Below, one piece after another: positions 1 to 11,796 of a stretch of DNA of 64,000 nucleotides (positions are counted from its first letter, which is position 1; each line of letters begins with the position of its first letter). Source of the DNA: Allodiplogaster sudhausi. Its lineage: Eukaryota; Nematoda; Chromadorea; Rhabditida; Diplogasteridae. The position numbers were made by a program, and so were the translations under genes. The notes below the pieces were generated by a model. The model saw only the letters and a program-made list of their open reading frames with translations. It made no database searches and was not told the origin of the DNA. The stretch is taken from the NCBI GenBank assembly GCA_945643635.1, contig CALZFC010000009.1, positions 3,138,501 to 3,202,500 on the forward strand, written 5' to 3'.

Positions 1-1189
1 TTTCCATCAACATTCTCTCTCACTCTCAATTTTATCTATGACTCTGCCTTTCTCTCTCTCTGTCTTCCTTTATCTACTTGCTGATCACTCACTTCCTCTC
101 CCTTTCTCTCACCCTCTCTCCTTCTCTCTTTCTCTCTAGCATCTCCAGTATTATATACAAATGGTAAGGTATACCTTTGGGTATTTAAACCAAAGAGTCG
201 GAAGATTCCAGTACAAGGTTTCCATTACATGGTAGGTAATTAATTATGTTGCTAATTAAAGGTCTTTGGGAACGAGAAAGAGTAGAAAAAGATAAAGTGA
301 AAGAAAGAACAAGGTAAAAGATTAGGAAGAGAAAAAATAGAATACATTCTTCTTTTTATCTGCACTAAAGAACTTTTTTCTACATATGTATGTACATACA
401 TGCTTATATTAGTATACCCGGGCATAATAGTTTACAGATTTGCACTACCAGGTCGTTCTCCTGCTACTGACCATAAGGTTTACTTATTTTAGAATTAAAT
501 GTCTTATATGGCAATGTGATGAAATCAATAAGTGTATTGAGCAAAAGAAAAATTATTCCTCTTTTTAAGCTACTGGTGAGCATATATTCACAAATACACT
601 GAGTATGATGGCTTGTGGTCGCTGAGACAGTAGGAATTGTGGGGGAGGGGGGTTGTGTGCTGCGCAGGGAGACCCGCCCCTCCATCCCTTAACCTTCCTA
701 CAACCATCTACACATCGTCTATTTCTAGTATGTCAATCTTAGAGAACCTCACCGAGCCGGTACTTCTTGGGCAGAGAGATATTTCTAGTTGTCATAACTG
801 ATATGATCATTTTATCACCCGTGTTCTACTTATTGTTAGTCTTGTTACTCGGAACATGTTTCATTTGTGCTCATTCTGCTTTTCCACTCTCTCTCACCTT
901 CTGTCTGTCTCTCTCTCACTCTTTTCTCTCTCTCCCTCTCTTTCTCTCTTTTCTCTCTTTTCTCTCTCCCCCTCTCTCTCTCTCCCTCTCTAGAACCCTT
1001 CTTGCCTGAATCTTTCCGAATTTCATGTTTATTGCAGGAATTGTTTACACCTCAGAAGTGCGAAGTTGGCAGCGGCGAGAAGTAGTCAAGAAGTGTGAAG
1101 AGAAAGAAGCTTTCTGATTCTCTAGAAGGGAGTCCCCTCCCTCTTCTCCCTCCTTCCTCCACTCCTCCATCGCGCGTTCTGCATCGTCC
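1..1189. other. upstream non-coding region with CT tracts
   Basis: No convincing exon is seen. The stretch holds pyrimidine-rich low-complexity DNA at about 40-140 and 885-1000. Reading frames here are short and made of Ser/Leu/Phe repeats from the CT tracts. It includes the 5' flank of the TIKI-like gene that starts at 1190. Confidence 0.6.
885..1000. repeat. (CT)n low-complexity tract
   Basis: Pyrimidine tract of imperfect TCTC repeats upstream of the TIKI-like gene. It generates spurious Ser/Leu-rich reading frames. Confidence 0.85.
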
Positions 1190-1818
1190 ATGGCAGCGGC
1201 TGATGGTCTCCTCTCCTCCTTCGCTCTCATTTCTCTCCTCCTCGCTCTCGAATCTCATGCAAAGTTCAATCCTTGCCGCACGCCGGTCTGTATTTTTCGA
1301 AATGACACATCGCTTATTCTCCTTTCCGGTTAACAATTGTGATTTGAAGGGAAACCGAAGTCTCTTTCTGTGGTCGGTGGAAGAGACCGGCCGACGAAGT
1401 CGTGGCTACTTGTTTGGCACGATTCATGTGCCTTACACGTCCGTCTGGGATCAAGGTTTTTCTTCACTAATAATTTTTCCGTATTCGTCAACAATATCTT
1501 TTTCTTTCTTTTCTGCTTACCATTATGACTATTGTTGCATTCCATTGTTGCATGATGACTGTTGTTGTCGCTGATCGGAGGTGCTAAGCCAAGTATTAGC
1601 TGGTGCCAAGGACATGGAGCAGCCATATTTAGACACATTTTCTACTTTGTCAAAACGGGCTTGTGACTGGACTCCAGTTGACTGGCATGTCCACCAGTCT
1701 GGGCAGTTCCAATGGCAGCCAACCCCAAGCACTCCCCGATTCACACCTCACTGAATGGACTGAGGCGGACAAAGAGGGAGTGAGAGAGAAAGCAGAATGA
1801 GAGAGGGGAGGGAAAGAA

Positions 1819-1867
<49 letters not shown>

Positions 1868-3305
1868 GAGAGAGAGAGAGAGCGAGGGAGAAGAATGTCG
1901 GCTGCAGCGACAGCAGCAAGAGCGCCTCTTCATGTGCCGGGAACAATGGCAAGGCGTCTTCGCACCCTCGACACGGAAGGTGAGGCAAGCCACGGGGAGA
2001 GAACTCGCCCGGCACTCACGCCTCATATTCACGCTCCATTTCAAGGCATCCGGGAGATGAAGACATGAGAGAGAAGGTGATGGAGAGCGAGAGAAAGAGA
2101 GACGATGAAGAGAGAAGGTGATGCTAAGCGGTGGAAAGAGAGAGGGGGAGAGAGAGAAAGAACGAGAGAGGGAGAGTGTTGGTTAGATGGGAGAATGAAC
2201 AGACTATCGAACGGCATATCTTTACTTGGATGCGGAAACAATTCCATAAAAGGAATGGAAGGGCAGAACAATTTGGTTGCAGCCCAGATGTTTATTCTAA
2301 GAATGTAGTAGAAAGCTGCGTTTCGTTGTCTGCGCTCATTCTGATGGCGGGCCCACTAAGCAGAGCAGCCACATGCACATAATGAGCGTTTCTCTCTTCA
2401 GCTCGCACTGCCAACTGCTGTCAACTAATTATGCAAAACACAGCTAATAAACGTTGTCTCCATTTTTTCGCATGCAAATTTGTTGTGAATGAGGCACGCG
2501 TTGATCTTGCACGAAACCGCGCTCTGAAATGAGCTGATGGCGAGAAGAGGCAACTTGAAATGAGCCTGATTGAAGTGTCTGACCGAGTGAAGGAGGCGTA
2601 CTCGCGGGCGGATACCGTAGCCTTCGAGGTCGACCTCCACGACGAGTCCACCATGAAGCGGCTCATGAGATGCAAGAATCTTCGCAAGCGCCAGAATGCA
2701 CTCTCCTATTTGCCACACGAAGTCTACCGGCGCATTCAGAAACGTACAATCTTCTCTGATTTGATAGTTTTGAACTAGTAACAATCTTGAAGCTGCACAA
2801 TATATATATTTAGCAGTATTATCTGCGATATTTTGCAGTGATGGCCAGCGTGCGCAACGCGATGCTCGTGGCGGCGAGGAAGCAAGCAAAGACACAAGAA
2901 GAGCACGAAGTGGCCGACGAGAAGGCCATGGATGTCTATGCTGCTCTCATTGGTCTCTTTCTTTTCTTTCTTCTAATTCCAACAATTAGCTCTCCCTCTA
3001 GCTCTCTGACTGTGCAGCACCATCAAATAATAACCCCCCGTCAAGTTTACTCGTTGTCGCTGTCCCACAAACATAACTCGCTGGTTCACGATGAACCTTT
3101 TCTTCAGACTGTTCTACCCCCTTCAGTTCACGTAGTTCCTATCCTCCATCTATTCAAGTCTCTTTTCTTTTCTCTTTCTCTCTATCTCATTTTCTAGCCC
3201 TCTGTTATTCTCTCTGTCCTTCGCTCTATCTCCATTGCTTTCTCCAAGTCCCGCACTAGATGCGCCTATGGCCCATCTTTAGTGTACTCTCTCTTTCTCT
3301 CTCTT

Positions 3306-3355
<50 letters not shown>

Positions 3356-5526
3356 GCAGCATCTCGCCCTTGTCTGGGGGAGTGCAAGGAGTGAGAACGA
3401 TTGTCAGCAAACAAACAAATCCACTCGCCTTCTACGGTCTCTCCTTGACATTATGAGTGGGATAGCACACGGAAACAGGCTCATCCCCTTTATTCCATCA
3501 GGCGAGTAGCAGTGATTATGTCAATATTATTTTAACAAATTAGACTTAAAAAACAATAATAAATGTGATGTGATTAACCCAGTAAATGGAACCCTTATAT
3601 GCTTATCACTTGAGGAGGCTGGGAGAGGAAACGGCCAGAGTGGCTGCTGTTTCTGCTGTACCAACTCTGCGAGAACATTGCTGAGAAAGGAAGCAGCGGC
3701 TCGCCGATCCTCGATCTCTTCCTGGCCGAGAGAGCTCTCGCAGACGGAAAGAGAATCCTCGCCATTGAAAGCGTCGATGAGGCTCGTTCATTCCATGCTA
3801 TCCATCTAATTCGTACTAAATGAATCCCCTTTTTCAGCAGTGCAATCCGATCACAACAGTTAGCCAGGAGCAGGTGAGCAAATGTTTCCTTTTCTTCTTC
3901 TTCTTTTCTTTTGCTTATGTTTTCCCATGTACTTGCCATTCATGAGACAATAGTGTCATCATACAACAACCAGGGCAAGCACACATTGGGATCAGTAGAG
4001 AGATGGAGAGAGCTTGAAAGAGGGACTGGCGGTTAGCAGAGAGGCAGAGACGGAAAGTACGAGAGAGAACTAAAGAAGTCAGGAAAAAAGAGAGAGCGAA
4101 ATAAGACAGTAGGAGAGAGAGAGGAGAGAGGAGAGGGAGAGAGAGAGGAGATAGTGAGAGGGCGGGCAGGAGAAGAAGACCATTGCCCCAGTCCATCGAG
4201 GGGTCACTTGCGTGACCGTGGCGTGAAAAGCATAATGAAGGATGTGACTTTGTGTCCTCGCGACGTCTTTTGTATGGCCGCTCCTTGGCCATATGCAGTG
4301 TGGAGAGGGCTGGGAAGCACTTGAGGAGGCAGCCGGAAATGGCACTCTCTGCCAGGCGGACATCCGGGCAGCGGCACAATTACTTCCCGCTAATGCAACA
4401 TTCCATTACACACAAAACGTGCATTGCCGTGAGCAAGTTACAAACTAAAACAAAAAGGCATTAGCATTATAAAGACTTTTGTAATTAGTGCTTACTGAAA
4501 TGAACAAAGTATTCTTTGAGTTGCTCTTCTCCATAAACTACACACTCGGCTACCTCGAGAAGCTGCACGTCAACCCACACGTGGATGTGATGAGAAAGAA
4601 CAGATCCATAGACGACCTTGTGGCTGGCTACCGTTGTGGCCAGCTTGAGGAAGCACTCAATGCCGGCAGTTCAATCCTTAGAAGGGATGTCATCTTGTTC
4701 GACGAGGCGGCCAAGAGACAACAGCATGTCAGCTCTTGCTCATTGTATCAGAAGGTTTCTTCTTTGGATTATGAAGAAAACAACCTTTTTAGATTGAAGA
4801 TCAGCTAAAGAAGGACATAATTGTGACGAGGAATGACCGAATGGCCCGTCGAATTCAGTCCATGCTTCACGCACATTCCGGCAGCAAGCTCTTCATTGCT
4901 ATTGGAGCAGGCATGTTGTATTCCTTTCTCATGGCCTTTACTTTCTTCATTGCTTACAGGCCATCTCGTGGGCGAGAATAACGTGCTTGACCATCTGAGA
5001 CAATTGGGATTCGCTGTATCACCTGTCCATCAATTGGATGAAGTGTTAGTTGAGAGAAGAAGAGAGAGTAAGAGACAAAGAGCGAGAGAGGGAGAGATAG
5101 AGGAAGAGAGAGAGAGAGAGAGGACGAAGAGAGCGAGAGAGAAAGAGAGCGAGAGATTGAGGAAGAGAGAATGAGAGAGGACGAGAGCGAGAGAGAGAGA
5201 GAGAGAGCGAGAGATAGAGGAAGAGACAGAGAGAGAAAGAGCTAAAGAAAGGGGGAGAGAGTGAGTGCAAAGATGGAAAGAGTGACTTCATATGTATGTT
5301 TTATTATAATAACAAGAGAAATGATTTAAGCTCCTACATGCGGAACCTTCCACGTGACCAGAGATTCAATTCTCTCTGGGTTAGAAGACCACCCGCTGAC
5401 GAAGACATTGACGTCCGTTTGGAAGTGTCCGAGCTGGCAGAAAACTCAAGAGCCTCCCTCTATTCATTGCATTCCTTGCTGATCAATTGTAGTATTATTG
5501 CATTAGCATCCTGCTGTCTGTATTGA
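1190..5526 (+). CDS. TIKI/TRABD2-family metalloprotease (Wnt-inactivating type)
   Basis: Ten exons in agreeing phase: 1190-1285, 1350-1455, 2576-2743, 2839-2952, 3615-3772, 3838-3873, 4521-4727, 4793-4910, 4960-5042 and about 5362-5526, giving roughly 416 aa. Residues 1-23 form a signal peptide ([11 protein letters not shown] core). The TraB/TIKI domain follows, with [41 protein letters not shown] and GAGH in the order seen in animal TIKI proteins. The His, Glu and GAGH positions expected for metal binding are all present. RFNSLWVRR and a hydrophobic C-terminal tail ([11 protein letters not shown]) match the membrane-anchored tail of the family. Known family role: membrane-tethered protease trimming the N-terminus of Wnt ligands at the cell surface or in the secretory route. 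The exon 8/9 intron appears to be GC-AG. The last intron is GA-rich and its acceptor is uncertain, as are the first intron's boundaries. Confidence 0.88.
1797..1890. repeat. (GA)n tract in intron 2 of the TIKI-like gene
   Basis: Near-continuous GAGA repeats with few interruptions. They lie inside the long second intron (1456-2575), which has a second GA-rich stretch at about 2060-2175. Confidence 0.85.
3283..3355. repeat. (CT)n tract in intron 4 of the TIKI-like gene
   Basis: About 70 nt of TCTC repeat inside the 662-nt intron 2953-3614. It could serve as an extended pyrimidine tract, though it lies 260 nt from the acceptor. Confidence 0.85.
5046..5270. repeat. (GA)n tract in last intron of the TIKI-like gene
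   Basis: Purine-rich GAGAGA array making up most of the intron between the GAGH-containing exon and the final tail exon. It keeps reading frames open on both strands and so blurs the exact splice boundaries of the last two exons. Confidence 0.85.
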
Positions 5527-5591
5527 CACTTAACTTCATGCCCTAAATTATTTCGGATAGTAGATGTGTTAGAGAGGAACGTTGTTTTTTC

Positions 5592-5904
5592 GGGACCGTG
5601 TCAAAACAGCAACGACATTTGCGCAAAGATCCCATAACTTTGTTCAGGGTGATCGTACCGGTTCAACCAATATTCCGCGCGATTGCTCTCATTGAGATGA
5701 ATTGAACCATATAGGTTTCGCAGTTCTTGGACAGCAGGTAAAAAAGTTGAAAATTTGAAATTTAAGCTTCAGTCACAAAAGTGCTATCGTTGGATAGATC
5801 TTGTAAAGAGAAATTGATTGGTGCTAATTTATCCGCCTGCGATAACAATGAAGAAAGTTATGACACTTCTAGCGCAAATGTCGTTGCTGTTTTGACACGG
5901 TCCC
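5592..5904. mobile_element. MITE with perfect 33-bp TIRs and 8-bp TSD
   Basis: The left end 5592-5624 starts GGGACCGTGTCAAAACAGC and is the exact reverse complement of the right end 5872-5904. The element is 313 bp with no coding potential. It is bounded by an identical 8-bp direct repeat GTTTTTTC at 5584-5591 and 5905-5912. An 8-bp duplication is typical of hAT, P or Merlin-like DNA transposons. The GG terminus is reminiscent of Merlin, but this assignment is only a guess. It sits in the spacer between the TIKI-like gene and PARG. Confidence 0.93.
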
Positions 5905-6087
5905 GTTTTTTCAATGAACGGGTTGATGAAATAACTTTAAAATTTTGCTCGTAATTATGTTTGGTAGTTGTTACGTTCGAAATGATTAATTTTAGTGCAG
6001 CGCCTTCCTTATAATATATGCGGGTGACAACACGATAAAACTAATCCATATTCCTAAACAGATGAGCAGTATTCATTTTCGTTTTAA

Positions 6088-8769
6088 ATGAAAAATATTC
6101 GGGAGTTGATGAGTGTTGCGAAACGTCGGAAACATTCCACGTGCAGAAAACCGGATCATCCAAGAGCATCACTAGACATCGCTCACCCATTCAGTTCCTT
6201 TTAGAAATGCGTAGGATGCCGCACATGTGTCACAGTCAGATTGTGCAATGAATCATATTGTGCAATATCTGCTCTGTGGTTCGTTGCAGGCGTCACTCTT
6301 CAGTTCATCGAAGACGACTTGGCGCATTCGCAGAATAACTGTACCTACTCCATGGAATACTCACGTCGTAAAGACTCGCCTACTTCTTCTGGCACCATGT
6401 CTTCTATTCTTGCCAAACCGGAGTTTTCGAAGTGGTCTACATTTGTGACATGTTTGTTTCGGATTTCTACTAAATCTTCTTCTGTAGGTGCAATTTGAAA
6501 TAAGCAAAGCGCACCAAAATTAAGTGGAGAAGCCGCATGCCAAAGACGACTGTTCGGATGTATTCCTCTACGACGTCACGGCCTTTGAGAAGAGTGAATC
6601 CGAGTGCTTGAGCCGTCCTCCTGCGCCTAATCCTCCACCATCGAATCGAACGAATGAACATGGCGACGGCAGTTGTGTTCAAATGCCCTTTGAGGCATCC
6701 GACCTTCTCCTCAATGGCCGCCCGAGAAATGAAGTTGTTCGGGAAGTCATCTCCGATTTCGCAAGTGGACTTCGCGATTTCGACCACTTACAGGTTTGAC
6801 GTCTGATTCTCTTTTTATATCTTCACTACTTTTCATTGTTTAGACCGGGATTGCTAAATTCAACCGCGAGGTGAAGATCAGGTCGCTAAGAGCCATTATT
6901 GGCGGCATCGCCGATGAAGTCGAAAGAAAGAGGAGAGAGGAAAAAATGTTGCTTTTGCTTACCCGGATAGCGCAGGTTGCAAACCAAGCGGATGAGCTCT
7001 TCACTCAGGTTCTTTTTATACTTTTATGCTCGTTAAATTGTCATGTCATCCTTGCTACGTGCAGAACCTGCCAGTTCTCTCCGCAGCCAGTGCTGTTCGT
7101 TCCGTGTCACTGTCTCAGAAGCAATCAGCTTGCATCCTCGCTCTCGCCTTCTTCTGCACCTTTCCTTCTCAACGTCTTGTCTTCGACAATCTAGCAAAAA
7201 AACGAAGAAGGATCAACATGACTCGGTCTGCTCGCATTTGATCTCTTTAGTTTCCATCATGTTTATGACTTTTGGTTACAAAAAACTTTGCAATATATTA
7301 CTGTACGTGCTTTTGAGCTTCCATACCAACACGGACGCACTGGCGCTCGAGAAGATGAAGATTATTCTTTCGTACTTCACTCAAGTAACCTAATTTATTT
7401 TATTTTCTTTCTTTATTTAAGGTGTACATTAAGTAACACACGTGGATACATATATATGTAACATGTATTTGTGAATCAGTTCGCTCAGAGTCTCATCAAT
7501 TTCAGGTTACAAATGAGATGCCGATTGGGGCTATTTCGATTCGGAAAGTGGAATGGACAGAGGAAGTTGTGGACTGGCGAAGCAATGAGACGCTTATTTC
7601 GAACGCGAAGCTTTTAGCACGACACGACTTTCTCATCGAGGATGCCGATGGATTTCTCCAGGTTTCACTTCAAGAGAATTCCGCAATGAAAAATGGTGTG
7701 AGAGGTCTTCCTGACGAGTGTTTCATGTCTCATCAGGTTGACTTCGCGAATAAGTACATTGGCGGCGGAGTTCTTGATCATGGTGCAGTCCATGAAGAAA
7801 TTCGCTTCCTCATCACCCCTGAACTCCTCATTTCACTCCTCATCTGCGAGAAGATGACTGACAACTTAGCCTTTGTCATCACTGGCGCTCAGCGCTTCTC
7901 CAATTATACTGGGTAAATCATTCGTTCCAATTAGTCAGATGGCTTCTGCATGTTCATTGCTATAAGCGTGATGTTCAGATACGGTTCGAAGCTCCGTTTC
8001 TGCTCGTCCCCACCAAGGAGAGAGGAGTTGCGAGATTCCCTGGGACGCGCCAACGTCCACGTGGTGGCCATGGATGCTACGCCGTATCGAAGGGGCAAGG
8101 CAGCGCAGTATGAAGAGGCCGCATTCAAGCGGGAACTTGTCAAGGTTTTAATTTTTCTTAATTCCCTGTCAGAGTAATATCGCAGCGTTGTATACGGTAA
8201 CTCCATTCGAGTTCTGTAGAATTCATTCCAATGAACTATAACAACGCAATCTTTGAATACTGAGAAGTTCCGGTGGAAGTTGATGGGGGTGATTTTTTTT
8301 CAATTTTAAGCTATGTATTTCGTTTGAGGTATGCGCCGGATTCTCGCGGAATGAGGAAGACCCAGCGAGGCCAGTCGCGACCGGGAATTGGGGTTGTGGC
8401 GCGTTCAGAGGCGATGCTCAACTCAAAAGTACGAAGTATTGTGCAAATTGCCGAAGATGTTGTTAAGTCAAAAAATCCATTCCTAGGCCTCATTCAACTT
8501 GTGGCCGCGGTAAAGACAGGACGCGACATCGCTTATTTCACCTTTGGTGATCGCGAACTCGCTAGCGATTTTGCACGCATTTATGAATGCCTCTGCAATC
8601 TGCGCGTCACCATTGGTATATCCCTTTTTTTATATTTCTACTTGCTTTATATCCAACAATTCAAATTATATCTTCAGGCCAGCTCTACTTGTGGATCTCG
8701 GAATACCCTGGGGATTCCTCAATGTTTTCTCATATCGAGATGAATTGTGATCGTTTGGAAAAATGGTGA
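6088..8769 (+). CDS. parg: poly(ADP-ribose) glycohydrolase (PARG)
   Basis: Hydrolyses poly(ADP-ribose) chains to ADP-ribose after DNA damage. Phase-consistent exons: 6290-6367, about 6525-6793, 6844-7008, 7065-7225, 7318-7384, 7506-7661, 7737-7912, 7979-8144, 8329-8428, 8487-8615 and 8678-8769. Recognised blocks in family order: VQMPF, a helical region ending ALAFFCTFP, VDFANKYIGGG, then VLDHGAVHEEIRF, FVITGAQRFSNYTGY, VAMDATPYRR, ATGNWGCGAF, and DIAYFTFGDREL. The macrodomain fold with the GGG loop, catalytic Glu pair, clasp tyrosine (YTGY) and GNWGCGAF is complete. The signature reads HEE where the family almost always has QEE. The N-terminus is unresolved: ATG 6088 opens a lysine/arginine-rich 38-codon frame (KRRK) that could be a first exon carrying a nuclear signal. 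Confidence is high for 6525 onward, low for the start. Confidence 0.9.
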
Positions 8770-9855
8770 AATTCACGACCATAAAAGATGAAGAATGCGT
8801 TTTCATACTATGATTCTGTGAATCACTTACCAAGATTGGGAACAGGAAACTGAAGAAAATCATGATAAAGTGTCAGAAAGTAACACATGTTCCGCAGTGA
8901 TCCCCATTGATTCAGACAGATCACACTATCTGCTTTTTTTTTAAAGAATCCTAAGCGATGAGGAGATGGAATGCATCTGATATGTTAAAAAGCACTTCTT
9001 GAACAACATGCATTGTTGTACAGAGAGGACTATATCAAGTACACTAAATTAACATACCAACTCATGCGTTGAGCATCAAAGGCCCTGGCGTCTTGATATA
9101 ATATATTAGTAAGATTGTTCGTTCTTTCTATATTCTGCTCTGTGACTTTCCTAATGCTTTTGACTACAAGTTGCTGTTGAAACTCTCCGACCTTTTCTCT
9201 CCTAGGTTTTTAGCGGGACCTCAGGGTTGTGTATCCCCGCCACTGTCAACTAGTTTATTTTAGTTTTTGTTTCTCCACTGCATTTGTCGATTAGGTTCGA
9301 TTGCCACTAATTAGGTTCACTCTGAAGTACTAGAGATAAATGGGCGGAAAGTGTGTTCTATGTACATACATGCTATGTATGTTTCTTAATGTAGTACTTA
9401 CCATTACCAAATTTCGAATTTTATCTTATAACTCAATATTCGTTCGCTCTTGAATTCAGCGCACCTAAGAAACGTGCCTGGTAAACCAGTGTTTTAGCCA
9501 CGATAAATATTATTCGACAGTCCGATAGTTTGCAATATGCTTTAGTTTAATGAATCACGGTACGACACGTGTCTTAGGCGAATCTTGACTTTAGCCAAAT
9601 GTTAAGGATTCGAGCGGCCAGCTTCATCGGATGAGAGCGAGCGCATCTTCATTGGCTGTCGTCATGGAAACTGAGGTGGGAAGCGATAGATTAGCCGTGC
9701 ATTCCCACTTTCGGCCACTCGCATCGAGCGAGTGTCGGCCTCCCCACTTTTTGCTCTCAATCTCATCTTCGCTACTTTACGCTGGACACACTATCGTATA
9801 CCATATTCGATACATGTATGCTGCAATCTTTACGATGAAATGTTGTTGAGAAGTG
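8770..9855. other. intergenic spacer, no gene seen
   Basis: AT-rich spacer between PARG and the next + strand gene. No exon with a plausible start or splice context was found. It includes the 3' flank of PARG and presumably the promoter of the gene at 9856. Confidence 0.6.
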
Positions 9856-11180
9856 ATGGCTGTGCCACCAGCGGAGGCGGAGATTCTGGAGGCCGAGCCC
9901 TTCTCGCCGCTCCTCGCCCTCGCTCATGCTGGTGTCATTCTACGAACTAGCGCACAGAGTCTGCTGGACGCTGCATTGAAGAAGACTTCCATTATCATGG
10001 CCTCGCCTTCTGGCGAGAACTTCTATCTTCTACTGTTTTCAACTTCCGTGGTATCTATTGATTTTTTTTCTCTCATATTTTGAAATTTTATTTATGATGC
10101 TGATTTAGATTGGCGCTTTCTTCGGTTTCCTCATCTTTCACTTCATCTTCGTTCGACGACAGAGAAGAGAAATCGAAGAGGAAGAGGAAGATGGTGTTGT
10201 CAAGGCGAAGAAGAAGAAGAGTGAAGTATCGGAGACCGAGGATGCCATGCGCATGTTCGAGGACAACCGCGAGGAGGGAGCATGTTAGCTAAGAGAAGAC
10301 AGTACTCGCGGTAATACATTCAAATTTCATGATTTTAGATGTTCCCGCCATAATCCGCGGCCGCTTCAACAAGGAGGTCAACGCGAACCTTCGCCGTTAC
10401 AACGACTCCGTTGGAAAACTGATTGAGGTGAAGTTTGGAAGAGGATTCCGGGAGAGAATGAGGTTTATGTTAAGATGAACGATGACGATGAGAATGAAGA
10501 GGACGAAGAAGAGAAGGAAGGCGGCAACGCGAGCACCGAGGAGGAAGACGATGAATCGGACCTGGAAAAGATGAATGACTTGGAATCGATCAGCGAGAAC
10601 GACGAGATCGAGGCTGACAAGGACAAGGTTTGTTGAATTATAATGTTAGAGATAACAAACAGCCAAACTAGAAGTTTCTTCGTTTCTATAATTATGCTCT
10701 ATAAAGTAGCCATGAATGTAGAGCCCTATAACTTTGTTTTTTTTTCTCAACTGATGCTTTGAGAATGGTGCGGATCCGGCATCTGTTGGGATGTCCACTC
10801 TCGGCGAGCAAGAGATGATGAAGCGTCTCGGCAAGCTGCACGGCAAGCTGGCGACGGCCAAGCTGCGCAAGGAGTCCATTCGAATCCAGGCCGAGATGTC
10901 GCAGAAGCAGAGAGACGAAGTCAGCTCAGCCATAATCTACACCATTTGCCAAACATTTCTTAATTATTCATGCATGGTAAAAAGTGCTCGAGCGCTCAAG
11001 GATAAAATCCAGTTTTTTTTCTATTAACGAAATCTTAATAAAATATTGTTTCAGGAAAATAAAATTCGAGCAGAGCAACTAGAGTCGATCTTAAGTCTAA
11101 TGATGGCTGATAAAGACAAGTTTGGCATCGATACTAAAGAAGAGCTTGATGAACAGATGGACAGCCTCTACAACATCTAA
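9856..11180 (+). CDS. single-pass acidic coiled-coil protein with MXRA7-like C-terminus
   Basis: Six exons in phase: 9856-10050, 10109-10283, 10339-10427, 10475-10627, 10764-10919 and 11055-11180, giving about 297 aa. One membrane segment spans residues about 56-80 (FYLLLFSTS, IGAFFGFLIFHFIF) and is followed by an Arg-rich stop-transfer (VRRQRRE), so the long C-terminal part is probably cytosolic. Then come a KAKKKKSE stretch, a Glu/Asp-rich segment (residues about 154-204) and a charged helix. The C-terminus EQLESILSLMMADKDKFGI followed by DTKEELDEQM resembles the end of vertebrate MXRA7 (EQLAAIFKLM...FGEM). RIC-3-like chaperones share a TM-plus-coiled-coil layout and are the main alternative. 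Function is not known. Intron 3 is only 47 nt. Confidence 0.72.
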
Positions 11181-11249
11181 TTACGTCTTTCTGTCGATAA
11201 ATGATGCAAGATTGTTTAATTTTTTTTATCACACCGAGTTGTGCATTGC

Positions 11250-11251
<2 letters not shown>

Positions 11252-11296
<45 letters not shown>
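11252..11296. repeat. (TA)n microsatellite
   Basis: About 22 TA repeats some 70 bp after the stop codon of the MXRA7-like gene. Confidence 0.95.
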
Positions 11297-11299
<3 letters not shown>

Positions 11300-11600
11300 A
11301 TCTATATGACTTCCTCTAACCCGATCCTTCAACCAAATACTTATGTACAAGAGCTATGTACACAACCGAAACAAGTGATCTCATATTAAGCACCTCTAGA
11401 ACTTTCAATGGCATATGTTTCGCACTGATTTCAACTGGAACGTGAAGAGAGAGCACTAGTTGGCGTTTGTTTTCCTTATGTATCATGCCGTTGTAGTTGT
11501 CACGGTTAATTATTAGAGCTATTCAATGGTACGCGTTAGTCATTCAGAATCATAAAAAATGGTCATTTCTCTAAGAAAGCCATGTCGTTTACATTATTCC

Positions 11601-11606
11601 AATGCC
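11601..11606. other. left target-site duplication AATGCC of the giant palindrome
   Basis: AATGCC immediately precedes the first palindromic base (11607) and recurs immediately after the last one (26544-26549) in the same orientation. The expected chance of an exact 6-bp match is about 1 in 4096. Confidence 0.7.
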
Positions 11607-11629
11607 ATGATGATAGTGCTCATGTTCTT

Positions 11630-11790
11630 GGTCGATCGAAATTTTTCTAAGTCCAGAACTCCCGTTGAAATTTTCGACCGCTATTTTTCTAAGTCCAGAA
11701 GTCTCAGTTGAAATTATCACCAGATATTTTTCTAAGTCCAGAACGTCCCGTTGAAAATTTTCCCGTAATTTTTCCAAGTCCAGGATTCAT
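11630..11790. repeat. terminal ~44-bp tandem repeat array (left end)
   Basis: Four units spaced about 44 bp carry the core TTTTTC(T/C)AAGTCCAG followed by GTTGAAATTTTC. The mirror copy occupies about 26360-26520. The AAGTCC core also recurs irregularly further inside the arm (for example 11821, 12207, 12598, 13067). Confidence 0.85.
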
Positions 11791-11796
11791 TCCACC

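Noticed and set aside
767..1085. Ser/Leu/Phe-rich reading frames of 70-80 codons
   Set aside because: Produced by the CT microsatellite, and the frames are open in all phases of the repeat.
1748..2060. Overlapping frames rich in Ser-Leu (minus) and Arg-Glu (plus)
   Set aside because: Translations of the (GA)n tract inside a TIKI intron.
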